A DNA stretch of 64,000 nucleotides, taken from contig DASTOM010000011.1 in NCBI GenBank assembly GCA_035762545.1, positions 1-64,000 of the forward strand, written 5' to 3'. The notes beneath the pieces are model-generated. The model saw nothing but the letters and a program-made list of their open reading frames with translations. It made no database searches and was not told where the DNA came from. Numbering within the stretch: the first letter of the stretch is position 1; every line of letters begins with the position of its first letter. The translations under genes and the position numbers were made by a program. Positions 1-7,656 of the stretch are shown here, piece by piece. The DNA is from JANQRA01 sp035762545. Its GTDB lineage: Bacteria; Actinomycetota; Acidimicrobiia; Spongiisociales; ZC4RG35.

Positions 1-142
1 CCAGATGGTGATGCCTGGTGACAACACCGAGATGACGGTGGAGTTGATCGCTCCTATCGCCATGGACGAGGGTCTCCGGTTTGCTATCCGTGAGGGTGGC
101 CGCACCGTCGGCGCCGGACGAGTCATAAAGATCACCAAGTAG
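1..142 (+). CDS. tuf: Elongation factor Tu, C-terminal end (partial)
   Basis: The window opens inside this gene; the reading frame starts at base 2 and ends with TAG at 140-142. The visible 46 residues are the last beta-barrel (domain 3) of EF-Tu, with the family-typical MVMPGDN, MDEGLRFAIREGGRTVGAG and a C-terminal K(I)TK ending. EF-Tu carries aminoacyl-tRNA to the ribosome in the cytoplasm. It is followed 36 bp later by rpmG. The identification is secure although only the tail is present. Confidence 0.97.
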   Translation, partial: QMVMPGDNTEMTVELIAPIAMDEGLRFAIREGGRTVGAGRVIKITK

Positions 143-178
143 CTCTCGCTGCTCCGGATCAAACGAAAGAAGTAAGCA

Positions 179-340
179 ATGCCGTCTGACAAGAGACCGC
201 CGCTGACGCTTGCCTGTACCGAGTGCAAGCGGCGGAACTACGTAACCACCAAGAACAAGTCGAACACCCAGGAACGACTCGAGTTGAAGAAGTACTGCCG
301 GTTCTGTCGCAGCCACACGGTGCACCGGGAAACCAGGTAG
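179..340 (+). CDS. rpmG: 50S ribosomal protein L33
   Basis: A 53-residue basic protein of the usual bL33 length. It keeps both zinc-ribbon knuckles (CTEC near residue 13 and CRFC near residue 42), so it is the zinc-binding C+ form. The core KNKSNTQERLELKKYC is characteristic of L33. An adenine-rich, G-containing stretch (AACGAAAGAAG) precedes the ATG. The position between tuf and a MaoC-type dehydratase upstream of secE matches rpmG2 in mycobacteria. A strong hairpin follows directly, so it probably ends a transcript. Confidence 0.96.
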   Translation: MPSDKRPPLTLACTECKRRNYVTTKNKSNTQERLELKKYCRFCRSHTVHRETR

Positions 341-354
341 GAAAGTGCTAGTGA

Positions 355-380
355 GGAGAGGGCCCTTCGGGGCCCTTTCC
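355..380 (+). terminator. Rho-independent-like terminator after rpmG
   Basis: A perfect 7-bp stem AGGGCCC / GGGCCCT closes on the stable tetraloop TTCG at 366-369 and is followed by a short TTT. The T run is short, as often in high-GC actinobacteria. Confidence 0.75.
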
Positions 381-385
381 GCGTC

Positions 386-637
386 ATGAGGGCCTTTCTG
401 ATCGTGGGTGGTGTGACCTTCGCTCTCTACGGGTTGCACCGGGTGGCGCTTTTTGCCGAGTCCCGTGGCTGGATCTTCTACAAGACCCGTCCGCCTCGCG
501 TCCGCATGCTCGGCATGCTCGAAGCGCTGGTCGACCCGCGTGTCGAGTACACGGTGGAGGAACAGTCCTCCGAGGCGATCCGCGCCGACCATTCCGAATC
601 GGGTGATGGCTACCGTGATGATGATGGATCTGAGTGA
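386..637 (+). CDS. Hypothetical small protein with N-terminal membrane segment
   Basis: An 83-residue frame starting with ATG six bases after the rpmG terminator. Residues 3-25 are hydrophobic and could form one membrane segment; the rest is polar, with an acidic tail ending in DGYRDDDGSE. No family is recognised. Its end overlaps the start of the dehydratase gene by about 14-32 bp depending on the start used there, which would allow translational coupling. No strong ribosome-binding site is visible. The terminator just upstream and the lack of homology make it a plausible but unproven gene. Confidence 0.45.
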   Translation: MRAFLIVGGVTFALYGLHRVALFAESRGWIFYKTRPPRVRMLGMLEALVDPRVEYTVEEQSSEAIRADHSESGDGYRDDDGSE

Positions 638-1415
638 GTTCGAGGGTCGGGCCTACGGGCCTGAACCGTGGCGGGTCGCGCCTGACGCCGTCTCCGACTT
701 CATCGATCTCACCGGCGACGACCCGTCCCGATGGCACATATACGCACCTCCGGGGTTCGCTGCAGCCGCCCTGTTCGCCGTTGCTCCCGAATTGCTCGCC
801 GAGCTGTACGACCGGTCGGTGGTCCACGGTGAACAGACCTTCACCTGGGAGCAGCCGATCGCGATCGATGCATTGCTCGAAGTCAGAGGAGAGGTGACGA
901 AGGTTCGGGAGAGGGGTGGCGTCCATTTCGTCACGTTCGAGATGACAGCGATCTCCGGCGATGGGCCGGTCCTCACCGGGCGCTCCTTGTTCCTCGCTTC
1001 AGGTGAGTCGCTTGCCGCCGGTGAGCCCGGTTTCGAACGGACCGAGCCGCCCCATTCGTATCCCGGGGATCCCGAGGGTGATCAGGTTTCGGCCAGTAGG
1101 GCCGACCTGGTTCGCTACGCCTCCGCCACGCGGGACTGGAATCCGGTCCACTGGGATCACGAAGCGGGTCGTGCCGCCGGTTTCCCGGGGGTCGTCGTTC
1201 ATGGTCTTCTCCAGGCAGGGTGGGCGACGCGATACGCTTCAGAGAAGGTTCCCGGCGATCGACCGTTCGCGTCCGCCCGATTCCGATTTCGTAACGCGCT
1301 ACTCCCGGCCCGTCCTGTGGATGTGGTTGTCGATGATGGGTCCCTGTTGACAGTGTCACTGCGAGACGAGGACGCCGAGTATCTCACCGCCACACTGGAG
1401 CTGGCAGATGAGTAA
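606..1415 (+). CDS. MaoC-family (3R)-hydroxyacyl-ACP dehydratase, HadA-HadB-like fusion
   Basis: Around 265 residues with two hot-dog folds: an N-terminal MaoC-like half and a C-terminal MaoC half. The catalytic signature of the latter is visible as the stretch RDWNPVHWDHEAGRAAGFPG followed by VVHGLL (Asp/His dyad). Such enzymes dehydrate (3R)-hydroxyacyl-ACP in type II fatty-acid elongation. In mycobacteria separate hadA, hadB and hadC genes sit in exactly this place, between rpmG2 and tRNA-Trp/secE, so synteny supports the call. The start is uncertain: ATG codons at 606, 618, 621 and 624 are in frame, and a homology-based start would be one of the last three. The stop overlaps the next gene by 8 bp. 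Confidence 0.85.
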   Translation: MATVMMMDLSEFEGRAYGPEPWRVAPDAVSDFIDLTGDDPSRWHIYAPPGFAAAALFAVAPELLAELYDRSVVHGEQTFTWEQPIAIDALLEVRGEVTKVRERGGVHFVTFEMTAISGDGPVLTGRSLFLASGESLAAGEPGFERTEPPHSYPGDPEGDQVSASRADLVRYASATRDWNPVHWDHEAGRAAGFPGVVVHGLLQAGWATRYASEKVPGDRPFASARFRFRNALLPARPVDVVVDDGSLLTVSLRDEDAEYLTATLELADE

Positions 1416-1986
1416 CCCACTCGACCCGTCGCAGGTCGAAAACGGGAGAGAACGAGACCTCATTGCCCGGGCGCAGAAGGGCGATCGTGCCGCCTTCGCC
1501 GCCCTGGTTCGAGAGCATCAAGACGAGGTGTACACGTTGGCGAGACGACTGGTTGGAGATCCGCACCTGGCCTCGGATGTGGCCCAGGAGGCCTTGATCA
1601 GGGCGTGGCGCGCCCTCCCCAAGTTCCGCGGCGACGCCCGACTGTCGACGTGGCTCTACCGGATCACGGTGAACACCGCCTGGACCCACAAGAAGCGGGC
1701 GAGTCGGCACCGCGCCAGCCCAATCGACGAGTTCACGGATGTGGCTGCACCCGAGGACGCCGATCATCCCGAGGTTGCCGGCGAGATCCTCGATTTGCGT
1801 GGTCGTCTCCGTGAGGCGCTCGATCGTCTTCCCGATGCCCAGCGCGAGGTCGTCGTCATGAAGGACATCTATGGCTGGTCCCACGCTGACATCGCCGACG
1901 CCATGGACATCTCGGTGACCGCGGCGAAGGTCCGTCTCCATCGGGCGAGGGCGCGGCTTGCGCGCGACCTGGAGGAGTCGGCATGA
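1408..1986 (+). CDS. ECF-subfamily RNA polymerase sigma factor
   Basis: A 192-residue protein with sigma-70 region 2 (about residues 20-90, including DVAQEALIRAWRALPKFRG) and region 4 (about 135-185, LPDAQREVVVMKD then a helix-turn-helix around SHADIADAMDISVTAAKVRLHRARARL). Length and layout are those of group 4 (ECF) sigma factors. It redirects RNA polymerase to a small stress or envelope regulon. Its ATG overlaps the dehydratase stop, and its own stop overlaps the next ATG (ATGA), so it is co-translated with its probable anti-sigma factor. It lacks the long C-terminal extensions of some ECF groups. Confidence 0.93.
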   Translation: MSNPLDPSQVENGRERDLIARAQKGDRAAFAALVREHQDEVYTLARRLVGDPHLASDVAQEALIRAWRALPKFRGDARLSTWLYRITVNTAWTHKKRASRHRASPIDEFTDVAAPEDADHPEVAGEILDLRGRLREALDRLPDAQREVVVMKDIYGWSHADIADAMDISVTAAKVRLHRARARLARDLEESA

Positions 1987-2312
1987 GCGTGCTTTGCGAG
2001 ATGGCGGCTCCGTTCGTTGCCAACAGCGCGGTCGACGGAGGCGAGGTGGCGGTGCCGTTTCGGGGCCATGTCTCGAAGTGTCTCAAATGTCAGGCGAGAC
2101 ATGCAGCGATGACCCGCACAGCTCGCGAGTTGGCCGGGATGAGGTCGGCGCGCTTCGAGGCGCCAACCGACCTGGAGTGGAGGGTCATGTCATCCCTGGA
2201 AGGGGACTTGGCGTTGACCCGAACCTGGCGTCGCCCCGTCGCTCTGATCGCGGCCGTTGTATCGATGGCCGCGGCCATCCTCATCTGGAAACTGAAGCCG
2301 CGAAGCGTCTGA
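1983..2312 (+). CDS. Putative zinc-finger anti-sigma factor, single membrane span
   Basis: A 109-residue protein coupled (ATGA) to the ECF sigma gene. Around residue 28 it has H-x3-C-x2-C (HVSKCLKC), the signature of zinc anti-sigma (ZAS) domains. Near the C-terminus (about residues 83-101) is one hydrophobic span, followed by a short basic tail. This suits a membrane-anchored anti-sigma factor holding the sigma factor at the membrane. The extracytoplasmic part is almost absent, so sensing may be intramembrane or by the zinc site. Assignment rests on motif and position. Confidence 0.72.
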   Translation: MSVLCEMAAPFVANSAVDGGEVAVPFRGHVSKCLKCQARHAAMTRTARELAGMRSARFEAPTDLEWRVMSSLEGDLALTRTWRRPVALIAAVVSMAAAILIWKLKPRSV

Positions 2313-2318
2313 ACCCGC

Positions 2319-2903
2319 TCAGAGGAGGACGCGGAGGGTCAGAGCCATCGACTCGGTGAATATGCCTTCAGGCGCAGGAAGCCTGATCAAGCGAAATCCG
2401 TGGGCAGGCGCGAGAAGGTCCTTGCCGAAATCGAAGAATGCCATCTGTGCTGATCGACCACCCGGGAAAGGGAAATCGACAGGCTGGCGCGAGTACTGAT
2501 ATAGATCGGCTGAGCTCCGGTGCGCATCGCAGAGTGCGGCGTAGCCATCGACATCGAGATTGTGTTCCATGTCGTCGTAGTACCCGAGACTTGTGAGGCG
2601 AGCAGTACTGAAGTGAGGGACGGTGTCCACTTCGATGAGTGTGGACGCACCGACTTGAAAGTCGAAGCGGAGGGGGATCACCCTCTTTTGGAGCCGAGCG
2701 GCCCAGTTACCACCTAGACGCACGTGTAGCGCCGACAGTCTGTAGATGACACGCGGTGGAGTGTCTCGCTCGTGCTCGCCGGGGACTCGATTTGTGATCC
2801 ACGGAAAGGCGACGTTTGAACGGATCGCCAGACCCGAGTCCTGGATCATCGCCACCACGTCTCGCAAGATCTCGCTCTTGGCCACGATCGGCACACTAGG
2901 CAA
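2319..2903 (-). CDS. Unknown protein, possibly nuclease-fold
   Basis: A 194-residue frame convergent with the anti-sigma gene; the only start in range is TTG at 2903. It has an amphipathic N-terminal helix (EILRDVVAMIQDSGLAIRS), then RLGGNWAARLQKRVIPLRFDFQ. The segment LIEVDTVPHFSTARLTSLGY recalls the D/E-x-D and glutamine/histidine region of some PD-(D/E)XK-type nucleases. That resemblance is weak and is an inference only. Amino-acid composition is protein-like, with no low-complexity artefacts. It belongs to the block inserted between the dehydratase and tRNA-Trp. Function is unknown. Confidence 0.55.
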   Translation of the reverse strand: MPSVPIVAKSEILRDVVAMIQDSGLAIRSNVAFPWITNRVPGEHERDTPPRVIYRLSALHVRLGGNWAARLQKRVIPLRFDFQVGASTLIEVDTVPHFSTARLTSLGYYDDMEHNLDVDGYAALCDAHRSSADLYQYSRQPVDFPFPGGRSAQMAFFDFGKDLLAPAHGFRLIRLPAPEGIFTESMALTLRVLL

Positions 2904-3411
2904 TCGATGTGGTGAACGAGGCTCCTGGCTGCGACAGGTGCGATGGCCGGGCCACGCGTCAGGCGGGGAAAGGCCTTGAGTTCTTGACTACAGGCACCAG
3001 GCCGAGCAAAACATGAGCCATTGCGAGTGGAAGGCGACGCTCGATGGCGGCGTCCTTTCAAAGGAGGTCCGTTGAGCCCGAGCGGGTGATCAGAGTCCGC
3101 TGGCTGTGTCGCGTCCGGTCGATAACCGAACCAGAACGAGGGAACTCGTTACGGGTTCGCGCTGTCATGGGTGTGGCTGTCAACTGTGCGGCAGACCATG
3201 GCACAGGTGCTCGGATCCATGCCGGAAGAGAGTGAGACGAGGTTGACCGTTTCCGATAGAGGCCTTGTCAGGACAGTCAGAACAAATGGGTCACTGACTC
3301 AGCCAGTCCAGCTGCTGTTGATATGCCGTCCACAGCAGGCCCAGTGCCACACGAAATGGATCCAGCCGAGTGTGAAAGCCGAGATCAGTCAGCACGGCGT
3401 TACCCTCCTCG
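2904..3411. other. 508-bp intergenic region, nothing recognised
   Basis: No convincing gene, RNA or repeat is seen. The GC content looks lower than in neighbouring genes and frames are short. It may be decayed sequence at the junction of the inserted block. Confidence 0.5.
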
Positions 3412-4452
3412 ATGATGCCGATCGAAGCAGATCCCTACATATCGATCGTGGAAGAGGCCGCTCCCGGCGTTCATTACATGCGGCAACCGATCCCGAATTT
3501 CGCCGGCGTCGTCGGCAACGTTGTGGTCATCGAACAGGAGGAGAGCGTCGTCCTGGTCGACTCGGCCTCGGCCTACGGTGGGGGAGTCCGCGTCGTCGAC
3601 ACGGTTCGGGCTATCACATCGAAGCCCGTTTCCAACGTGATCATCACCCATTGGCACAACGACCACCCGCTCGGGCTCCCGGCCATTGTCGAAGCCTGGC
3701 CCGACACGTCAGTCATCTCCACCGTTGCCACCTTCGAACATCTCCGTGGCGGTCGGACGAACGCGCCCCTTCAGAATGATGCCAACTACGACGCGCAACG
3801 GTTCCAGGTCTACAACGACTATATGGCGGAATTCGAATCGCTGGCGGCAGATCCAGGTCTCAGCCAAAGTGAGCGTGAAGGCTGGGCGCGTGCCGTCAAC
3901 ACCCAACTCATCCGTATCGATGACCAGCCTGGCACCCATCTCGTCCTGCCGACCCGCACCTTCACAGACACTCTCACGCTCGACGATCCGGGGAGCCCAG
4001 TTCAGGCGCGATTCCTTGGCCGGGCCAACACCGACGGTGACCTGGTCGTCTGGCTGTCACATCAGAAAGTCCTCATCACAGGCGACATCGTTGTGGCGCC
4101 GACGCCATACATGTTCAGTGTCTACCCAACCGAGAACATCGCGACGCTCGAGCTTGTCCGCGAATACGACTTCGAGGTCCTCATCCCCGGACATGGCGAG
4201 ATGCAGCGCGACAAGGCCTACGTCGACCTACTCATCGAGTTCATCGGCGCGGCGCGGGGCCAGGTGGCGCCTCTGGCGGAGCAGGGTCTCACACTGGAGG
4301 AGGTGACTGCGCGGGTTCAACTCGAGGAGTTCGGTGAGAGGTTCGTTGGTGACGATCCCTGGCTGCTCTATTGGTACCGCGACTATTCCCTGGAACCTCT
4401 CATCGAAAGTATCTACAACGAGACAACTGGGCGGCCGCTCGGTCCGCAATAG
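3412..4452 (+). CDS. Metallo-beta-lactamase-fold hydrolase
   Basis: A 346-residue protein. The metal-binding motif HxHxDH is present as ITHWHNDHPLG near residue 80, further ligands lie in RANTDGDLVVW and TGDIV, and the final histidine in PGHGEM. Family members hydrolyse esters, lactams or thioesters using one or two zinc ions; the substrate here is not known. A helical C-terminal stretch follows the fold. The start has two tandem ATG codons and no visible Shine-Dalgarno, and an in-frame stop lies 39 bp upstream. There is no obvious signal peptide, although many relatives are secreted, so the N-terminus may have been shortened. Confidence 0.85.
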   Translation: MMPIEADPYISIVEEAAPGVHYMRQPIPNFAGVVGNVVVIEQEESVVLVDSASAYGGGVRVVDTVRAITSKPVSNVIITHWHNDHPLGLPAIVEAWPDTSVISTVATFEHLRGGRTNAPLQNDANYDAQRFQVYNDYMAEFESLAADPGLSQSEREGWARAVNTQLIRIDDQPGTHLVLPTRTFTDTLTLDDPGSPVQARFLGRANTDGDLVVWLSHQKVLITGDIVVAPTPYMFSVYPTENIATLELVREYDFEVLIPGHGEMQRDKAYVDLLIEFIGAARGQVAPLAEQGLTLEEVTARVQLEEFGERFVGDDPWLLYWYRDYSLEPLIESIYNETTGRPLGPQ

Positions 4453-4642
4453 CTTCTGTCTTCTGAGCCTCGTCCCCTGGTGGGGACTCAGCATGTGCGG
4501 GGAACCTCGGCAGAAACCCGAAGGTCACACGTGCCAAGAAAGCCCTGGGTAGCGACGGCGTGTCGTACGTATCTGGAGAACATGAGCCAGCGGAGGAGGC
4601 TGCTGCCGTGATAGAAAAGACGCTGATGGAGGAGCTACGGCC

Positions 4643-4810
4643 ATGACTCAGGAATCCGAAGCAGGTTCACTTGACCCGAACGACCTTTACAAGCGGGAGA
4701 AACTCGACAAGCAGGACCTCACGGCGCTCGGCTGGACTTGCCGGAGTGAAGAGATCGGCCGCCGAGTCCCGTCCCCCTCCCAGCCCCCCGGACTTTCCAC
4801 AGGAACCTGA
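4643..4810 (+). CDS. Hypothetical 55-residue protein
   Basis: A short frame preceded by a good ribosome-binding site (GGAGG at about 4628-4632, some ten bases before ATG). The product starts MTQESEAGSLDPNDLYKREK and has a proline-rich tail. It matches no family I recognise. It ends just before the tRNA-Trp promoter and could be a fragment of a longer gene cut at the insertion point. The site is good but the coding evidence is thin. Confidence 0.35.
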   Translation: MTQESEAGSLDPNDLYKREKLDKQDLTALGWTCRSEEIGRRVPSPSQPPGLSTGT

Positions 4811-4823
4811 CCGCCCTTATACT
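4794..4823 (+). promoter_or_regulatory. Promoter of tRNA-Trp / secE-nusG transcript
   Basis: A near-consensus -10 hexamer TATACT lies at 4818-4823, about 20 bp before the mature tRNA. A weak -35 (TTTCCA, 4794-4799) sits 18 bp upstream. No other comparable promoter is seen before secE. Confidence 0.6.
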
Positions 4824-4844
4824 TGGACGACCCGCGAACCCCCT

Positions 4845-4919
4845 AGGGGTGTAGCTCTAATTGGTTAGAGCGCCGGTCTCCAAAACCGGAGGTTGGGGGT
4901 TCGAGTCCCTCCACCCCTG
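4845..4919 (+). tRNA. tRNA-Trp (anticodon CCA)
   Basis: A complete cloverleaf: acceptor AGGGGTG pairing with CACCCCT, anticodon stem CCGGT/ACCGG with loop CTCCAAA (anticodon CCA), and T-loop TTCGAGT. The discriminator is G at 4919, and the 3' CCA is encoded at 4920-4922. Placement immediately before secE is typical of actinobacteria. Confidence 0.97.
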
Positions 4920-4947
4920 CCACAATGTTTAGATAGCTAGTCAGGCC

Positions 4948-5280
4948 ATGAGTAACAGACAGATGCGTCGTCTGCAGGAAGCAGAAGAGCGGCGCCGCAA
5001 GAAAGAACAAGGTGGACAGAGCAAGGCCCAGCGCAAAGCTGCGGCCATGCAGAATCGCGCCCCGGAAACGGGTGAGCGCAAGTCCTTCTTCGCCCGGGTC
5101 AGGGACTATCTCCACGAGGTCCGGGTCGAACTCAGAAAGGTCACCTGGCCCACCCGTGAGCAGATGATCGCCTTCACCTCCGTCACCCTCATCACCTCGG
5201 TCGCACTCACCGGTGTCATCTTCGGCTTCGACGTCCTCGCCAAGGAGTTCGTCCTCTGGTTGGTTGAACTGAGCGGCTGA
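4948..5280 (+). CDS. secE: Preprotein translocase subunit SecE
   Basis: A 110-residue protein with a charged N-terminal half (basic/acidic, residues 1-50), the conserved SecE segment VRVELRKVTWPTREQ (about 57-72) and one transmembrane helix (about 78-105). It stabilises SecY in the SecYEG channel. Length fits actinobacterial SecE, which has a single span plus a cytoplasmic extension. The stop codon overlaps the nusG start (TGATG), so the two are co-translated. Confidence 0.97.
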   Translation: MSNRQMRRLQEAEERRRKKEQGGQSKAQRKAAAMQNRAPETGERKSFFARVRDYLHEVRVELRKVTWPTREQMIAFTSVTLITSVALTGVIFGFDVLAKEFVLWLVELSG

Positions 5281-6071
5281 TGGCAGACGTAATCGAAAGC
5301 ACGGAGGCGACCCAAGTGGCCGAAGACGAAACGACGCCCCAGGAGGAGTCGCCCGAAGAGGTGACCGACGCGGTCGAGGAGACCACAGAGGCGTCCGAGG
5401 AGACCACAGAAGAGATCGCCGAGGCTCCGGTAGCCGAGGCGGCTCCCGAGACCGCAGGGGATGCCCCTGCAGCCACCGAGTCCTCAGAGGTCGAGCACGT
5501 TGAAGAACCGGTCCGCCCGGCCAGCCCCTACGACCTCCCCGGCGACTGGTATGTCATCCACTCCTACTCGGGGTACGAGAACAAGGTCAAAGCCAATCTC
5601 GAGACCCGTATCCAGTCGATGCACATGGAGGATCGGATCTTCGAAGTCCACATCCCCATGGAGGACGTCGTCGAGTTCAAGGGTGGCAAGAAGGTCACCG
5701 TCCCCAAGAAAGTCTTCCCGGGCTACATCCTCGTCAGGATGAGCCTGGACGACGACTCCTGGTATGCCGTGAGGAACACTCCTGGCGTCACCGGGTTCGT
5801 CGCCGGCAACGCCCAAAAGCCGACCCCACTGTCACGACGTGAGGTCGAGCGCTTCCTCGGTGTGCAAGAGGAAGAGGAGAAGGGCAAGCCACGCTTCAAG
5901 CCGGAATGGGATGTGGGCGAGCAGGTCCGTGTCGTCACCGGCCCCTTCGCCGATTTCAACGGTGTCATCGAAGAGCTCAACATCGACCAACAGAAGGTCG
6001 TGGTCCTGGTCAACATCTTTGGCCGGGACACTCCCGTCGAGCTTGGTTTCGAAGACATCCAGAAGAACTAG
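5280..6071 (+). CDS. nusG: Transcription termination/antitermination protein NusG
   Basis: A 263-residue protein. An NGN domain runs from about residue 88 (DWYVIHSYSGYENKVKANLE) to 190, and a KOW domain from about 205 to 262 (VGEQVRVVTGPFADFNG). It binds RNA polymerase and links transcription to termination or translation. The first 80 residues are an acidic, low-complexity extension rich in Glu, Thr and Ala, longer than in E. coli NusG but common in actinobacteria. It overlaps secE by one base and precedes rplK by 9 bp. Confidence 0.97.
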   Translation: MADVIESTEATQVAEDETTPQEESPEEVTDAVEETTEASEETTEEIAEAPVAEAAPETAGDAPAATESSEVEHVEEPVRPASPYDLPGDWYVIHSYSGYENKVKANLETRIQSMHMEDRIFEVHIPMEDVVEFKGGKKVTVPKKVFPGYILVRMSLDDDSWYAVRNTPGVTGFVAGNAQKPTPLSRREVERFLGVQEEEEKGKPRFKPEWDVGEQVRVVTGPFADFNGVIEELNIDQQKVVVLVNIFGRDTPVELGFEDIQKN

Positions 6072-6080
6072 GAACCTCCA

Positions 6081-6509
6081 ATGGGTAGAAAACGACTCGT
6101 AACCACACTCAAATTGCAGCTGCCCGCCGGGCAGGCCACCCCGGCCCCGCCGGTCGGTACCGCCCTCGGCCCCCATGGCGTGAACCTGATGGACTTCGTC
6201 CAGGCCTACAACAACGCCACCGGGAGCCAGCGCGGCCAGATCATTCCGGTCGAGATCTCGATCTACGAAGATCGGTCCTTCACCTTCGTCACCAAGACCC
6301 CTCCGGCCGCTGCCCTGCTGCGTCAGGCCGCCCGTGTCGACAAGGGCTCGGGCGAGCCCAACAAGGAGAAGGTGGGCAAGGTGACCAAGGCACAGGTCAA
6401 AGAGATCGCCGAGATCAAGATGCCCGACCTCAACGCCATCGACATCGAAGGCGCCATGAAGGTCGTAGAGGGCACTGCCCGCTCGATGGGAATCGTCGTC
6501 GAGGGGTGA
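6081..6509 (+). CDS. rplK: 50S ribosomal protein L11
   Basis: A 142-residue protein of standard uL11 length. It keeps the N-terminal LQLPAGQATPAPPVGTALGP motif, in which the prolines contact the factor-binding region, and the C-terminal rRNA-binding domain ending in the ARSMGI segment. It forms part of the GTPase-associated centre of the 50S subunit. It follows nusG closely and precedes rplA by 100 bp. Confidence 0.98.
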   Translation: MGRKRLVTTLKLQLPAGQATPAPPVGTALGPHGVNLMDFVQAYNNATGSQRGQIIPVEISIYEDRSFTFVTKTPPAAALLRQAARVDKGSGEPNKEKVGKVTKAQVKEIAEIKMPDLNAIDIEGAMKVVEGTARSMGIVVEG

Positions 6510-6609
6510 TGCCATCACCTTTCGAGTTCGATGAAATCTGACTCGGGCTGACAAACCAGACATCTAGGTGGGAGACCGAGCGCATCGGTCGATGACCACA
6601 AGGAGAAAC

Positions 6610-7326
6610 ATGGCGCACGGAAAGAAGTACCGGGAGGCAGCCTCCCGATACGACAAAGAGCACCGCTACAACGCCCGAGAGGCACTGGACCTGGTCAAAT
6701 CCCTGTCCTCTGCCAAGTTCGACGAGACCGTTGAGGTCGTCTACTCACTTGGCATCGACGCCCGCAAAGCCGACCAGCTGGTCCGCGGCACGGTCTCGCT
6801 GCCCAACGGAACCGGCAAGGACGTCAGGGTCGCCGTGTTCTGCACGCCAGACAAGGAGGCCGAGGCCAAGGAGGCCGGAGCCGACATCGTCGGTGGCGTG
6901 GAACTGGTCGAGAAGCTTCAGGCAGGCCAGGAACTCGATGCCGATGTCGCCATCGCCACCCCGGACATGATGGCCGAGGTCGGCAAGCTCGGTCGTGTCC
7001 TCGGTCCCAAGGGCCTCATGCCCAACCCCAAGTCGGGCACCGTGACCCCAGACGTCGGCAAGGCCGTGGGCGAGTTCAAGGGTGGCAAGCTCGAGTACCG
7101 CAACGATCGCTATGGCAACGTCCACGTCCCGGTGGGCAAGGTCTCCTTCGAGGTGGACCAGCTCTTCGGTAACCTCGTCGCCCTGACCGACGAGATCCAG
7201 CGGGCCAAACCAGCGGGTGCCAAGGGCCGGTATCTCAAGTCGATGACCGTCTCATCGACCATGGGCCCGGGTGTCAAGGTCGATCCGGGACGTCTCCAGG
7301 AGATCATCGAGGAAGCCGCCAGCTGA
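6610..7326 (+). CDS. rplA: 50S ribosomal protein L1
   Basis: A 238-residue protein starting MAHGKKYREAASRYDK. An AAGGAGA site lies just upstream of ATG 6610, which decides this start over longer in-frame options. The L1 signature VLGPKGLMPNPKSGTVTPDVG is complete. L1 forms the mobile stalk near the ribosomal E site and in many bacteria represses its own operon by binding mRNA. A textbook terminator follows the stop. Confidence 0.98.
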   Translation: MAHGKKYREAASRYDKEHRYNAREALDLVKSLSSAKFDETVEVVYSLGIDARKADQLVRGTVSLPNGTGKDVRVAVFCTPDKEAEAKEAGADIVGGVELVEKLQAGQELDADVAIATPDMMAEVGKLGRVLGPKGLMPNPKSGTVTPDVGKAVGEFKGGKLEYRNDRYGNVHVPVGKVSFEVDQLFGNLVALTDEIQRAKPAGAKGRYLKSMTVSSTMGPGVKVDPGRLQEIIEEAAS

Positions 7327-7346
7327 GCGACATCCTCCAGAACGTA

Positions 7347-7374
7347 GAAAAGCCCCCGAAATCGGGGGCTTTTC
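7347..7374 (+). terminator. Rho-independent terminator after rplA
   Basis: A perfect 13-bp stem (7347-7359 with 7362-7374, GC core GCCCCCGA/TCGGGGGC) with an AA loop and TTTTC tail. It separates the rplK-rplA unit from the region containing rplJ-rplL. Confidence 0.93.
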
Positions 7375-7656
7375 TCTTGTCGAAACCAGGGGGATCTCCG
7401 CGCCGGAACATCCTTGGCTGGGAGGGCTTCGGCTGCCAGGTCCACCGTCCGCACGCCGCCGACAGTTTTTCGTCTGTGGACCAGGGTAGGGGCTGGTCTT
7501 AGGCCGTCGGCTAAACGCGGCCCTCACTCATTTGGGCTCCGGGATACGGGCGGGGGCGGTCAGGGAACCCGCCCGGCACACGGAGACCCCCTGTTTTCAA
7601 CCGTTCAAGTGTCGCGCGTGCCCGACGACGTGTCCAGGGAAAATCTGGAAAAGTGT
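7375..7656. other. Intergenic region, nothing recognised
   Basis: About 280 bp between the rplA terminator and the end of a convergent hydrolase gene. There are short GC-rich inverted stretches, but no coding frame, RNA gene or repeat that I can support. Confidence 0.5.

Noticed and set aside
3171..3779. A 202-codon plus-strand frame overlapping the MBL hydrolase start
   Set aside because: The overlapping part is out of frame with a gene showing an intact metal motif, and the product is Arg/His-rich without a family.
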